Positions 34,301 through 47,591 of a DNA stretch of 64,000 nt are shown piece after piece. Every line of letters starts with the position of its first letter. The first letter of the stretch is position 1. The stretch covers positions 930,001 through 994,000 of the forward strand of contig JAMWFC010000054.1 of assembly GCA_027475525.1 (NCBI GenBank), in the 5' to 3' direction. The notes beneath the pieces are model-generated. The model was not told the origin of the DNA. It saw only the letters and a list, made by a program, of their open reading frames with translations, and made no database searches. The translations under genes and the position numbers were made by a program. The stretch comes from Macrolepiota albuminosa. Its lineage: Eukaryota; Basidiomycota; Agaricomycetes; Agaricales; Agaricaceae.

Positions 34301-37300
34301 CATACGTGTCCAGGCCAGGTATTTATCGTCTGCGATGGTGCGCACGGACCAGCTGTGCGATCACGCTTTGAGACGGTCGGGAGTGAGGGAAACATGGGGT
34401 CGTGGGTGAGAGGTGAGAATCACGGTCTTCAAGGTCCATCCTTGAAGAAAAGGAATGGATTTTTTGTGGAGTAGCGTTCATGGTAGAAAGACCGATGCCA
34501 GTCATGTCCTCCCACCCGCAGAGCTGTAATCTGTCAATTTTCAATTGTTGACATGAAAAAGGATCTTACCCACAGTTGTGTGTAACCAAAGAGCACCGAC
34601 TTTTGGATATCGTGATCATGCAATTTCATTCACTGCCAAAAAAAAAACATGTCGGTATTATGACTCAACTGCAAGATGACAGAGTAATTTTTGGAGCATA
34701 CCTCCCGTCAACTAAAAGCAAAACCTTTGAGCTCTCATGGAGTCGTAAAAACCGACGCCTCATTAAGATACTGGACCCAGAGTCCCTAGTCATCGCTCTG
34801 GAAGTATTTCTGTGGGGGCCGTTTCAGAGCGTCGGAAATAAGTTACGCGATGGGAAATTTATCTTTATATATAAGAAGACCTGATAAACACGGGGAAACA
34901 CAGTACTCTGCAAGTACGCTACGCTGCAGTGAATTTCTGTTAGGAATTCAGAAAAGCAAGGACAATAAATGACAAGATAATGCTGATGTAGGCAGCAAGA
35001 ATATACGAAGAAGCAGTGGCTTAGACCAGAGGACCCAGGGTACAAGCAGGGTTGAGAATCTAGAAGGCTGTGGCCTCAACGTGTTGATTCCACGACGCTA
35101 AGTAGATGCCAGCGGTTGATAGAGATATCTAATTAGGAGAAATCCGGAGGAGTAAGTACGAAATAAGAAATCAGGAAACTCGTGAAATCAAAGTGACATA
35201 AAGTAGAAAAAGACATATACGAAAAGGTATATCGAGAAAAGGAGACTGAAAATAATTCAGAAGTTTTTGAGAACTGACTATTACTGACTCCTTGGAACGA
35301 GAATGGTGACAATTTCTTTGATCTCGAAATTGTCAAAAGCGGAGTTTGACTCATGATCACGCATATGTTTGCACATGTTGACGCGCCACACCTTTGACTG
35401 TTCTTGTTCCAGTGAACCACAAAAACTTTTTGTACATCATTTTTGAGCCAAATTTTTCTGCACCACAAATCCAGGGACTCTCAAGGTCTTGGAATATCTC
35501 AATTGGAATGCCTGCTGTTCCCCTGTCGCTTCCCGTCACCCGCAAGTAAGCTCTCTACCAGTGTTTTTCCCCTACTAAAGGACGGTCCGAATTTGCTGCA
35601 AAACAGGGATCCAGATATCTCATATATGACACTACTCTTCAAAGACTTTTTGACGGAGTCGTGGATGACGATCCTTGTCGGCCAACCCCCTTGAAATGTA
35701 TGGATAAGGACTCGATCCTTATCATGACGTGGCAGGCAATACATTTCTTCTGTATCACTGCTTCAATACACCCATTCACCGACGTTGATCTCATCTACGA
35801 TGTAATGGGGATGGTCAATCATTACATTGTCCAGGAAGTACGATCATCACTGGTATCACCAGTGGGTAGACCTTTCCATCACCAATGTCGTCGTTTTTCC
35901 CGTATCCGGCTACTGCATGTCAAGTAACCAAGCAAACGCCCGCAAAATTAGGCGTATGTGGGTCAACAAAGTATCAGAAAAAATTGGAAAATCTTTTGAT
36001 GCCGCTATCGATGCCAGTGCAATCCGCTCCGGTGAAGTAGCGCACTAAAAGCAGCTCGAATTCTTTTTCTCAGTAAGTTCACACAGTCTGAAGTCGTCAA
36101 CATTCTGACCGAAACTCTACTAGGCATTACCCTGAGGCGCTCGTAGTCTGGTGGCTCAGAAATGAACGTTGATATTTGGAAGATGGAAGATCCGCCAAAA
36201 CTAAATGTCTTAACTCGGTCGACGATGTGTCTTCAACGGATACTTCTAGGGCAATTTGATCGTCTGTTTGTCGCTGGCTTCTTTGCCCGCATACAACTCA
36301 GCATAGGTCGCGGATCGTTCTAGTCTGTTGAGGAGACAGAAGTCTTTTGATTTTCATGAAGGTATATATTCCTAAATTATGCTTGTTCATGGTGCTCATT
36401 CGACCACTCCAAAGGACCCGAAAAGTCGGCCCAAATTTTCTTGGGAGTGTACTACCATGACACTATGGAGACATAATAGCTATCGACCCTCAATCCTTTC
36501 GTTTGTCGAAAATATCTAGAGGGCAATGCTTACGACGAAAATGCCGTCACGACATTCCGCACGATTGCCGTAGTACAGATTCCAGACAAGAGCGGATACA
36601 AGCGCCAGTCATGATGTGCAACGTGATCTCGATGTCATATCTTGGTGCAAGTTCTACATGTGCATGATTTGTCATCCCTTCTGGAAAGCGCTGTGAAGAG
36701 CTACAACGATAGTTTGAAATTCGGGAGAACGAAGATGTCGTTTTGCAATATCAAATCCGTGTTGTCATCGTTTGACAAGGACACCCTCACTACAAAGGTC
36801 ACCTATTGATGGCCACGATAAAGCTATCGCTTGTCATTTTCATCCCTACCTCAAACCACTTGAAGTCTTGAGGAGCGAGGCAATGGTGGAATTTTCTGGG
36901 TTTCAAAGCCCCATTTACACGATGCACGTTCGAATGAAGCATGCCAGGACTTTCTGTCTCTGTAGCAACCTGGAATGTTATTACATCACGCTCACCTACT
37001 TCATTGGGCGTACGTTTCTATCATGAAACCATACATTGAGAAATCACCCCACATGCTACGAACGTCGACTCTGTGTTTCAGCAAAATTCAGGCGAAGAAT
37101 ACACATACCTGACAGTGTCGAAAATGGAAAGAACAACCCACTATCGCGAGCTTGCAAGAGTTTCAGGTTCTCGCCCTCAAGGGTCACTGGCAGGTGCTCT
37201 GCAGTTACCTGGACATAGTAGAGACATTGGAGTGGGAATAAATAATCGCAATATGCACATAAGACTAGCTACACATTTTCTGCTTATGACGAGTTGCCAC

Positions 37301-38512
37301 TAGGTACACTACGCAACCACCATATCCCGACGTCGGGCCATGACTGCCTTTCAAGGAAATTTAGGTTGTTACAGGTCCTGTCATTATGCATGGATGATCA
37401 ATCTGCATACTTCACTGGCAATAACCTGGAAAGGTACTCTGCACTCCGCGAGGAGTGTATAAGCCGAAGAGAAAATTTTTGTCGGGAGGCTCTTGGATCG
37501 GGTGCCACGCACAGTATCAATTGTTGATCGAGGTACCTTGCCTTTCTGCTTTTCCTGAGGCTCTCGATTTCTTTGAGAACTGGTAGTTATTGTAGTTAAC
37601 GGTTGTTGGTGACATTGCGCTCAAAGAAGTGAATGATTAAGGAACTTCCATTCCATACATACTACTTACATTACGTTATCTTTTTACGTCTGCATTTCGG
37701 TTACACAATGTTTCATCTTCAGAGTGCTGCTATCTCTTATTGGATTTTACCACAGAGGGAGCGAGACGTCGCTTTCTCACTGTGTATTCTTAGCACTGAC
37801 AGTCCTTCGCAGAGCGGCCTCATTAATTTATCCATATTGCTTTTACTATAGGACCTCCAAATACCATTGGTTTATGGATTTTTTCCATGACTCATCACGA
37901 ATTTCATCAGACTTGCCTGGTAAGATCCATCATTGGGAGTTAGTATCTATAGCATACTTGGCCGGACGTTCGATATACGCTGCTTCGTTTATTATTTCCT
38001 CTCGTTTTGTGTCCTCAAACTTGGTCCGTATCTAATCATTTGTAGCATTATCTGTCCTTTTGCCAGATATACACGAATTGGATTAGGTTTCCTTGTACCT
38101 TCCTGCGTTAACGTACGGCTGATAATCAGTTACAGCCCTCGCGCTTCAACTTCGTTAAGGCAAGATGTAGATCGCGTTTGTGACTTGTTCGGGCTCATTA
38201 TGATAAGCGAGGAATCTCGACATGAGTATAAGACGCATACTTAGATACAGCTGGGCCTCAGATGCTGTAGGTCTTATCCTAGATCTTGTGCATTTATGAT
38301 CATTCCATAGTGGTATTGATCTCGCCACTTCGATTACTAGCATGTTTTTCGAGTTTCTGCCACGTTGAACTAGTCACTTTAAGAGCTTTTATCTCCGGTG
38401 GTATCGAGAAAAGTGAGATACAATGACTGGGGTACTTTAAAGTCAAAACTTGCCACTACTCAGCTGGATCTTGTACTTAATAGAAAGCAAATCCTTGATA
38501 AAAAACTGGTTA
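34301..38512. other. Gene-poor region with possible gene debris
   Basis: About 4.2 kb, AT-rich. Between about 35,440 and 36,050 (+) there are stretches that look protein-like (for example RSWNISIGMPAVPLSLPV, KIRRMWVNKVSEKIGKSFDA), and again near 36,510-36,610. They are broken by stops, I cannot join them with good splice sites, and I recognise no family. The rest shows nothing. Confidence 0.35.
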
Positions 38513-41361
38513 CTAAAGCGCCTTGATAATTTCCGCTGCTCGCTCAGCCACCGAATAAGCGACTTGAAAGCGTTGAAGGTCAGATTAATTCTTCGCTGCA
38601 GAGTCACAATTACATACGTGAGACGGTATGAATGCTTGGAACATTTGAAATGACAGACATATCTACGACCCGAACATTCGAGGTACCATACTGTATTCAA
38701 TGGTGAGCATCAACCCTGGAGGAGAGGACTAAATCAAGAAACTACTGACCACTAATAATGAAGGATCGACCACTCCTCCTTCAGAACGGGGTACCATGGC
38801 CGCTGTCCCAACAAAGTGATGCCTAATTGCAAATAAGGACTTCGATGATAATGTAATTATGGAGGCAGAATGATTACTCCGATGTAGATTGCTCATCCAC
38901 GAAATTTATAAAATCTTCGTCTGTTTGCACATCCTGATCAGGGACAAGTGGTCCTGGGAAAGTTGCAAAAGAGGTAAAAGGTGGTCATGGTTTGAATTTA
39001 CCTTCAATTAAGGCTTTGAGAGGTTCCGTGTTGACCAAGGTACGAGTATACTGAACAGCTTTTGCCAGAGCAAACTAGATCAAGGGGCTGTAAGAAGCGT
39101 TTTCTAAAAAGATGTTATAGTTAGTCCAGATAACCTTGTCATGTGTGGCACTAAGACTAGAGGAAGATATGCTTCAGTACTTGTGAATTTGACTAAAAAC
39201 CACCTACTATCTTGGATTAATCACAGGAGGGTCCAAGGGATTCGTACTGTTTATATGCTAATGTAAATCAACAATAAGGAGATTTCCAAACGAAATAAGA
39301 TGCAGGTACCACGAAACCACGAGACAGAGGCTTGAGAAGGATAAGCCTATCAAAAACAAGCGACGTTACGTTATTTTGATCTGTGGCGGCGTTCTGTGAA
39401 TGGCTCCTTATTTTAGATATAAAACAAGTCGACAGTCAACAACCTACCCATGCAAACTCGACTTGCGGAACAGCACCCTCTTCAATCATCATTTTCATAA
39501 TGTCAAATTGCTTCGTCGGGATATCAAGGGGCTTAACGGAGAGTATTTGACGAGATCGTGCAACGTCTGATGCATTGAAAAAGGCGCTAAATGGTTGGAA
39601 ATCGAGGATAGCCGGACGAATCGAGTTAAGGACTAAATTCGAGCATATCAAAACAAATGGACTGGAAAGAGATACGGAACAAACCATCAACGCTTCCGTT
39701 TTTCAATGTGTATGAGGCAGTAGACAAGGGTTCTGATTTACTACTAATCATTGACTGAATCTCAGTTCAAGGGTAGTGCAAACTTACGGTTACATAGGTT
39801 GGCCCCCACCCCTGGAAGATCGACCTGGACGTCGATGCCAACACTAAGGCAAGATCAGTACGGTAAACAAGACGGACCGGCTTCTAACCGTTTGAGTACA
39901 TCCGCATTTCCTATACCGCTGAGCTCAAGGAGTTTTGGGGTATTTAAAGCACCGGCACTGAGAATGACATTGCTTGCGTTCTGTATGATATTAATGAATA
40001 TACTCGAGTGGCGGTAAGCTCACGTGGACTTACAAGAGACATCTTTCTCGGGCTTCCTTCAGTCGAGTCATTGAGTGCCAAAAACTCGACGCCGGTTGCG
40101 CTTAACAGACCATTGTCTGTCTTCTCGGTAGACCAAACAATTCTAGACACCTGGCTTTCCGTCAAGACGTGCAGATTGGATCGATTGGCAACGGGAAGAT
40201 CTGGGACATTGGATGTTCAATGGTCAAAGTACTCAATCATGAAGCTCACAGTATCCCGAAACAGCATAGGATCGGGTACTTGTGTCGGGAAGTGTTGTCT
40301 GATCGATTTAATAAGTATCTTAACGAGTTACCTTAAAATGAACGAACAAGATAGTTCCAACTAGGGCCCCTATGGTTTCCCCCGTTGCTATCAAAGTTCA
40401 GATCGAAGCCGAGGGATCGAAGAGTTGGGACTACGATCTGTGGGAAGAACCTGGCCAATATCCCACATAATAAGACCTGGCGTTGATAATCACTGATTTC
40501 ACAAACCTAGAGATGTTCAAAGCCTGCGTTGAAATGGAGATAGGGCCGGAGAACCCATGGAACGCAGGATTAAAAGTTGTGTTTAGGGCTTGTACATCGT
40601 CTGGGGTCGGAATAAAAAAATGTTCACTCTTGCAGATCCAAATTCAACATGATTGGCAAAAATAATTTGATGGCACAAATAACCTTTTTAGATGCAGCGA
40701 ACATGGAATTCCAATTCCAACCCGTCGCACCAAGAGCTTCCAGGGCATCGTATTCTATTTTATTGCCACTACAACGTGATGTGAGATAACCATAAACATG
40801 ATGAGTTACAGGACTCTCACCGAGTGTACATGCCTGAATTTATAGCAGAACCTCCCCTAATTTGACAAGTCATCGATGACGGACAATATCTAAGCAGAAG
40901 CGTTGACAATTACCCTAAAACCTTGCCTTGGGCCTGTTGCTGAGCACGACCACCTGCGTCAGCCTGCGGAACCGTGACAAACTGCCAGTCCAACGAAGAG
41001 CCAAGATTATTTCGGCTGAGCCGTAAATCGGTGATGTTGGGGCTGATATTCAGTGGTTAAGAAAGATCCAGAGCTTTCATGAGACTGACGGCCTTACTTA
41101 TCCAAACCACTGACATGCATGCGTAACAAACGCTCAGTACCGAAGTAAAATTGACACTGGAGCGGAAACTTACTTTCCACCAGCCTCAAGGACGATGACA
41201 GACATCGAAGGATCTTCAGAAAGCCTTGTGGCCAACGCGAGGCCAGCTGCACCACCTCCAACAACTGCATAGTCATATACTACATCAGCTAGAACTTGAT
41301 GTGGGGTCAAGAATAACGCAGAGAGAAGCGTTACAGTGAAGATTCCTTGTGTTGAAAACAT
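38513..41361 (-). CDS. Secreted GMC oxidoreductase (aryl-alcohol-oxidase-like), 20 exons
   Basis: FAD enzyme predicted to oxidise alcohols outside the cell, often releasing H2O2. The signal peptide ([16 protein letters not shown]) precedes the FAD-binding fold ([25 protein letters not shown]), then [33 protein letters not shown] and [10 protein letters not shown]. Both C-terminal catalytic positions are His: [20 protein letters not shown] and [19 protein letters not shown] traced 20 exons between ATG 41361 and TAG 38513 (41361-41174, 41042-40914, 40856-40821, 40768-40684, 40628-40507, 40450-40348, 40298-40250, 40200-40034, 39980-39889, 39843-39788, 39732-39685, 39632-39448, 39393-39310, 39257-39208, 39158-39137, 39074-39002, 38953-38878, 38822-38750, 38690-38618, 38562-38513). 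They sum to 586 aa, the usual family length. The exact subfamily (aryl-alcohol versus other) is not settled by these motifs. Confidence 0.9.
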
Positions 41362-42377
41362 TCTGCTATTAGGGCCAAAGACACGATATGCATGAGTTTC
41401 AAAAACCTGTTCTTGGACGTCACGATCCTGAGTCCTGGGAACACATATTGACCACGGGTTGCGAACTTCCCAAAGACCGGGCCGCTTCGTCTTGGGGAAG
41501 ACGACAGATAAAATTATGTGCTAAAAGGATAAACGTCAACCACTTCAACCTAAGTCCGACTGATGTGGTGGAAAGCCTTCTGTGTTCAACAAGCCGCGTC
41601 CCAAGGGAGCAACAAGCAATGAAAACTAAGCTCGCATTAAAGGTTGTAGTAAGTATGGATTCAAAATCAACCGATGATCCTATCTAATCTCGTCGATAAA
41701 TGATGGATGACATTGATGAGTGGACAACCTAAGATATTCCTTATCACATATCATCACGATTCCGTACGACTGACTTCCATCCCTATCACCTTTAAACTGG
41801 ACGCCTTGCAGACCGCGGCTTAGGTTTTAGGATCAACGATAACGATAAGCTTTGAAACTTCCTGCATAGCTTGCACAATGTCGTCGGCCATCAAAAGTCG
41901 TGTCCAAAAATCGTCTATGAAAATGATAGAGTTCCAAGAGCCTGCTGCTAGTCAATGGACATAGGACAGCTCATAACTCATGGTGATTCTTTGTGAGACC
42001 AGCTTGGCGTATCGAGAGCGTGCATCCAGGGCTGCGCCTTATCGACGATGAACGAAGCGCTGGCGGCCAGGGAAGACAAGGTGCCGCGTTAAGCTCTGAA
42101 ACTTGGGCGCTCGGCAGAAATTATTCGTATGGAACCCGCTGTGCCATGAGGCACAGAACCTGGGAGTTTTGAAAACACCCCATGGAAATAAACTATGTCC
42201 AGCCAACCGAGTCATCACAGCCCACAAACTGCAGGTGAGGAGAAGGATTGACTAGCCCTTGTCACACGAGGCCATGGCGTTAAAATCAAAAGATCGGGTA
42301 GGTCCCCACGTTGCGAGTGCCTCGTGGTGAAAGCTTTATACAAGCACCTAAGTCAAGACCGCGATCTCTCAACCGTG
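41362..42377. other. Intergenic, no gene supported
   Basis: Divergent spacer between the GMC gene (-) and the coiled-coil gene (+). Short frames only. Confidence 0.5.
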
Positions 42378-43742
42378 ATGGTGCTCCTGCTGCCATCGTC
42401 CTCACCTTCTGCCTTGTATGGTTGGATAGGCGGTGTAACAGTGAGTCTTTCTGTGGTTTTCTGCGGGGCCTTTTTTTGCACCAGTTGGCTTCGACGACAA
42501 TTTGAGCGAAGGAGGTATGAACTTTCCATATTACGCAGGGAATTAGATGAAGCGAGGATGGAGGTTCAAAAAAAGGATGAGCTGTTGGCGGCTCGAGTGA
42601 GAGAAGTAGCAGAAGGAAAGCAGCGACTGGAGGAGAAGGAAAGGGAATTGCAGGAAGCACAGGGGAATATTCAAGCTCTGAGCACGCAACTTGGGCGACG
42701 GAACCAGGAACTTCGGAGACGCGAAGAAGAGATGCAGCAGCACGAACATGAGCATGCGCTAACGGTCGAGTTACTGCAGACACGGACGCAGGAACTCAGA
42801 GGTGCCGAAGTATTTTTGACAAAGGCTGACAATCTGTCGGGTGCTGAAGTTATTGACCTCGTTAACAAGCTCAACTCCGAGATATACCAAACGGCAGCGC
42901 TAGTGGCGGAGACCTTTGACTACAATGCAAGGATAGAATACATCGAAAGCAGTGCAGAAGACACTGACGGGTTTATGGAAGCCTGTGCGAGTGTGACGGA
43001 CGCAGTAGGGACAGAGATGATGAAAATGTTGAGGTCTTTGGACCATCACGAGGACCCTACAGTTGTTCAGGTTGCAATCCAGGCTGCTATGGCTGCCATT
43101 TCGGACTGGATTGTCAGGACATGGATTTTGGATGAAACGGAAGCCGACAACGGGTTTCACAAGGTTTACAAGGAACTAAGAGATGCTGGTAAGCGCTCCG
43201 CAATCGCTTGCTCAAAGTTATCTTACTCAACAATCAGAACAGAGGGGCAAACGGTCTCGGGACGATGGCGCGCACTGACGCGGAAATACCTTCCTCACAC
43301 GGAAGAGCATGAACTTTCTCTTCTATTCATCGATGCCATCGTCAACATCCTCTTCGTCTCCAACGCCGCTCAATCCCACGATGCAATCTTCAAGTCAATT
43401 GAAACACGTTTTAATAACCGAGCGGCCGTCATCGCCAGAGGTGCACAGAAGCTGCGCAAAGCGATCGGCGAAGAAGTCACATCGTGCGACTTTGAGGTCA
43501 TCGTCATCCATCAGGACACTGCATTCTCGCCTACCCAAATGGATGATGCGCTCGCCGAGGGCTTGAAAGAGGGAGGAGACCAAACGGAACTTGTGCTGTG
43601 TACGACGGAACTTGGATTGCGAAAGTTCGAGAGGCGGCCAGGGAGAGAAGCGATTTGGGAAGACACGATACTTCTCAAACCCAAGATTGCCTCAAGGTCG
43701 GGGATCGCGGAGATGGTAGGTTCGGCAGACAACTTGCCTTGA
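42378..43742 (+). CDS. Membrane-anchored coiled-coil protein, copy 1 (intact)
   Basis: Unrecognised family, present in four copies or fragments in this window. Two exons (42378-43188, 43243-43742) give 436 aa; the 54-nt intron is a multiple of three, so the unspliced frame also stays open. A single membrane segment (VTVSLSVVFCGAFFCTSW) near residue 25 is followed by about 120 residues of Glu/Arg/Gln-rich coiled coil. Conserved blocks shared with the 45688-47437 gene are NLSGAEVIDLVNKLNSEI, GRWRALT, TQMDD, TTELGL and ILLKPKI. Start: the first ATG, since the upstream open sequence has only a GTG. Likely a membrane-tethered oligomer; no catalytic motif seen. Confidence 0.75.
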   Translation: MVLLLPSSSPSALYGWIGGVTVSLSVVFCGAFFCTSWLRRQFERRRYELSILRRELDEARMEVQKKDELLAARVREVAEGKQRLEEKERELQEAQGNIQALSTQLGRRNQELRRREEEMQQHEHEHALTVELLQTRTQELRGAEVFLTKADNLSGAEVIDLVNKLNSEIYQTAALVAETFDYNARIEYIESSAEDTDGFMEACASVTDAVGTEMMKMLRSLDHHEDPTVVQVAIQAAMAAISDWIVRTWILDETEADNGFHKVYKELRDAGKRSAIACSKLSYSTIRTEGQTVSGRWRALTRKYLPHTEEHELSLLFIDAIVNILFVSNAAQSHDAIFKSIETRFNNRAAVIARGAQKLRKAIGEEVTSCDFEVIVIHQDTAFSPTQMDDALAEGLKEGGDQTELVLCTTELGLRKFERRPGREAIWEDTILLKPKIASRSGIAEMVGSADNLP

Positions 43743-43997
43743 GGAGTCTGCCACCCACCATCCACATGTTGGGTCACGCAGTTACGTTACGCAGGGGTAA
43801 TTTATATGTGTCCTATTAATTCCTTAATATTTCTCTGGAATATACATATACGTTCAATATCTCACCTTCTTTACTTTCATCGTGGTTTGATGGATCGGGA
43901 AAACTGTGAGATTTCAAGACAGTATCATACACTGCGGTATATACATTGACACAATTGGCGAAGTCCAAGTATAAATGGATGTGAGCTGCGACATGCA

Positions 43998-45526
43998 CTA
44001 TCCAGGGATGTCGCTGTCCTGGTTATGGTCCTGATCAATGTCAGGTGCAGTCTCCTTTGCTTCCTCTTTTGGTGGATTAGCTAGCTCCCATGCTTTCAAC
44101 GCATCCTCATATGCCTCCCACACCAGGCGTCCCACCATTTCTCCACCATATTCCCCATCATCTGGAATATCAAGAACCTCCTCCTTGCCTTTTCCCTCCT
44201 GCGAACTCTTCTCCGACACAGAAGTGTCGGGGGGCGTTGGCACTGTCAATCGAACGACCGCGCATTCCGCGTACAAAGCGCCTGGCTTCAAAACCTCCTC
44301 TGGCATATCTGATACAGAAGCGTCAATAGGGGTGCCGTCGTTCATTGATGCTGTAGTGGCTTTATGAGCTGTTGTCGAAAGGACTTTGAAAGGTGTAGGG
44401 AGGAACAGAACGTGCAGGACGGTCTGAACTGACGCCGTGGGCGATTTCGTGAAAACTCGCAGGAGAGGTTGGAGTAGAAAGTATCTGGTTTAAAACCGTG
44501 AATAACAGTCAAGCTGATTGTGACGAGAAACATACATTGCAACGCCCGCTCTTCCATATCCTGAAGGCGAAGTCCAATCTGCGTTCAACAGAGGGGCGAT
44601 AGTATCTGCTCTACTGATACCAGGCGAGACGCTGACTGCAATGATATTCGATCCTTGAGTTTTTGGGCTGATCACTGGTACCACGCTTGACCCTTCGTCA
44701 GTCCTAGGGACTTGTGCAGCTGGGAGCGCATCCAGAATCCGTTGCAAATGACGCGTCAATATCGCAGTGCGCAGCGACCGATTGCCTTCGAGGACGAATA
44801 TTGACTTGTACGACTCTGAGGTGCGGGAGGGGAATGGTATGGTGAATGACCGCCCGGCAGCAGCCGCGTAGAATGGGTTGACAACAGTGATTACTCGTAT
44901 GTCCCGCTCAGTTGGGGCAACGAGCAGTGCAGGAAGTATAAGTGTTGTAATAAGGAATGTAGCCAACGAGGCTGCCTCACGCTTTGACGCAGCATCCTCT
45001 AGTGTTTTAGTCCGCGATACCAGTCCAGAAGATCCAATATGACTATATTCATGAGCAAAGATGATAGCATCGATGCGTTGGTCAGAACCCGTCAGGAATC
45101 GAGTACAGAAAGACCTTATTGACGAAGGTGATGAGAGATCGCATTGTTCCGCATAAATTTCTTGGTTCGAATAAGTCTCCCTCAACAAAGAGATAATTAT
45201 TGTAACTTCGGGCGAATCGATGGGATGCGGTGACAGTGCTATCATGTGTGCACCTCGTTCAGCCAAAGATTGAAGAATAGTCAGTCCAGTTGGCGTGAAA
45301 CCACCCTTATGGACTTGTTCAGGTATTGCTTGTCACTGGGGGATATTAAACGACAACATACCGTCACAAGAATCTTCCGTGCATGTAAATCCCTCTCCCT
45401 AGTTGTCCTTCGGCCTTGAGAGAAAGCGTGAAGCACAATCAATGTAGCAAGTCCTATAACGACATGAACCGCATACTGGGTTGGGAAAAAAGCAGTATAT
45501 GCAGCGCTCGCGATCTTTAAAACCAT
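43998..45526 (-). CDS. SDR-fold protein, DUF1776 / YNL181W-like
   Basis: Three exons (45526-45362, 45305-44536, 44484-43998) sum to 473 aa. A membrane segment (YAVHVVIGLATLIVLHAF) lies near the N-terminus. It is followed by a Rossmann-like start (ILVTGGFTPTGLTILQSLAERGAHMIAL) typical of short-chain dehydrogenases, but with a modified glycine motif and no clear YxxxK. Central blocks (QCDLSSPSSIRSF, IDAIIFAHEYSHIG) and the C-terminal FTKSPTASVQTVLHVLFLPTPFK recall the fungal DUF1776 group, whose yeast member is reported to act at membranes. The acidic tail is probably disordered. It lies between two coiled-coil paralogs but looks like an ordinary host gene. Confidence 0.75.
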
Positions 45527-45687
45527 GCTTTGAGTAGACAGGACTGTTTAATTCGAATTCTTCATGTATGTGATGAGTATTATAAGTAGCTACTAGTCAG
45601 CTAATCACCGATCAATATATTTCGGTTTGTAAGCAAATAAAAAGGATAACATTTCTTTATCAATTACAGCCAACAAGCAAAAATGGT

Positions 45688-47437
45688 CTAACCATCCTTC
45701 GTCAACGCTGAGCAAAGAACTACCTTTGGCTTCAGCATGATCCTTGTCCCTACTGTCCCTTTAGAGTTCTTGACACGATTGATTAAACCAAGCTCAGTAG
45801 ACCCAGCAACACGTTCATTCACTTCCACTGTCTTCGAATTGGTCTTTCTTTCTCTTGCATACATGTCATCCATCTGATTGGGGTCAAAAGGAAGGCCAGC
45901 TTCGATTGCAAATGGATGGATTTCCAGAGAAGTGATACGTTGTCCAATGGAGGAACGGAGCTGAAGGGATAGTTTGTTGATTGTCGACAACCTCCCCTGG
46001 AATTTGTTGATAGAATGGTGGCCATAACTTGCCATGAGCACCCGTTCAACCGTGAGAATGATCATCTGTAGAGCCCATTCTTGTCCATCTACCATGGTGG
46101 CGTGCATTTGTGTCATTGAACGCCATCGTCCTGCGATAGATTGTTTTTCTGCCAAAAATCTCAAAGTCAGTGGACAGTGTTCGATTTCAAAACCTCATAA
46201 GCTTACTCTCACTCCAAATTCTCGAATAAATCGCTGACAAACCTTCGTCGTTACCGTCCAGGGTCCAAGAAGTAATGATTCTTGCGGAGCACCAGACGAG
46301 ACAGACCTGTAGCGCAAGCTGTACCAGAGTAGGATCAACGTCTTCTCCGTTCACAGATATCTGCCTGATCAACGTCTGAGTCAATATCTCTCCTATAACT
46401 TCTTCTAGCACCTCCTTTCGTGCCTCTCTTTGCCCTTTTCTGTACTCCAAAGAGTCTGCAATGAGAGCCGCACTTTGAAGTATCTCCGCATTAAGCTCTG
46501 CGGTCATATTGATAATATCTGCGCCTGATAAATAGTCCGCTACATCGATGAACATCTGTGCGCTCTGCAGTTGGGCCGTCCTTTCCATCAACTGTTCGCA
46601 CACTCCCTGATGTACGGTCTCGGCACGTTGGAGCTGCTGTCTGACTGTCTGGAGCTCCGCATCCTGGCGCTTGTGATGGATGACAGTTTCATTTAGCTGG
46701 AGATGAGTAGCTTCGAGTTCGCTATGGAGGACTTTCATCTGCCGTTGAGCTTTGTCTGATTCGTTTTTCAGAAATTCGGTCTCTTTCATCGACTTCCATC
46801 GACTTTCCTCCGTTTGGTCGCACTTTTTACGGAGGGTGTGAACCTCTTTTTGGACCAAATGCAGCTTGTTCTCCAAATTCTTTTTCTCCATCCTTTCGTC
46901 ATCAAGTTCCATCAACAATTGAGTTCTCTTCCTCTCTGACTCCTCGAGCCTTTGTCGAAGGTCATTGGGTTTTGCCGGAGCAGCGAGCGCGTTCTTGGTT
47001 CCCAACTTCACGTCTTCCTTCTTGGTCTTCGCATAAAATTCTTTCTGACTTCGACCCATCACCGCCTCCGAATATTTGCGATCCTGTTGGATGTGACCAG
47101 TCCCTCGTTCAGCTGAGATGACGAGTGGATCTTTAGCGTAAGACTGGTCAGGGGCTTGTCTGCCTCGAGTATGCGAGTTTTCAGGTCTGGCGATAAGCAT
47201 AGACGAAGCAGTTTCGTGAAGCATGTACTTCTCTTGTTGATTGATGGAACGTGATAGGCCTTGATCGTCCAAAGCCGTGTCTTTTCCTCCAGACACATCA
47301 TCGCAGGACATCTCTCTTTCACCTTGCTTGCTTTCTGATTTTGTTGGATTTGACGCTTCATCTGGTCCATCCTTTGACATGTCCGTCGTCGTTCCCGAGA
47401 AATGTTCACACCACCAGGCTGCGAAACGGTTAGACAT
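45688..47437 (-). CDS. Coiled-coil protein, copy 2 (intact)
   Basis: Paralog of the 42378-43742 gene. Exon 1 (47437-46207) and exon 2 (46148-45688) sum to 563 aa. I chose ATG 47437 (MSNRFAAWWCEHF) because the related pseudogene at 52-54 kb keeps an ATG at the same place (MFNRLTAF), while the frame further upstream opens only with GTG. No membrane segment is evident, unlike copy 1. A charged, Ser-rich N-terminal 150 residues is followed by about 150 residues of coiled coil (KRTQLLMELDDERMEKKNLE) and the shared C-terminal region (YLSGADIINMTAELNAEI, AGRWRSMT, FDPNQMDD, STELGL, IMLKPKV). Its 5' side faces a deleted Hsp70-like gene remnant. Confidence 0.72.
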
Positions 47438-47591
47438 CCCAAGTGAAGTTTCAACGTTTAGCTTGCCATGTAGGACTCGCCTATATACGTTCACCCTTGA
47501 TCGGACTCATCTGCAACGTGCGTAAGGCATGTGCGATCACGGGAAGAGTATATTTTAAGTTCTGTACTTGGGCTGCCGAGGTAGCTAGCTT

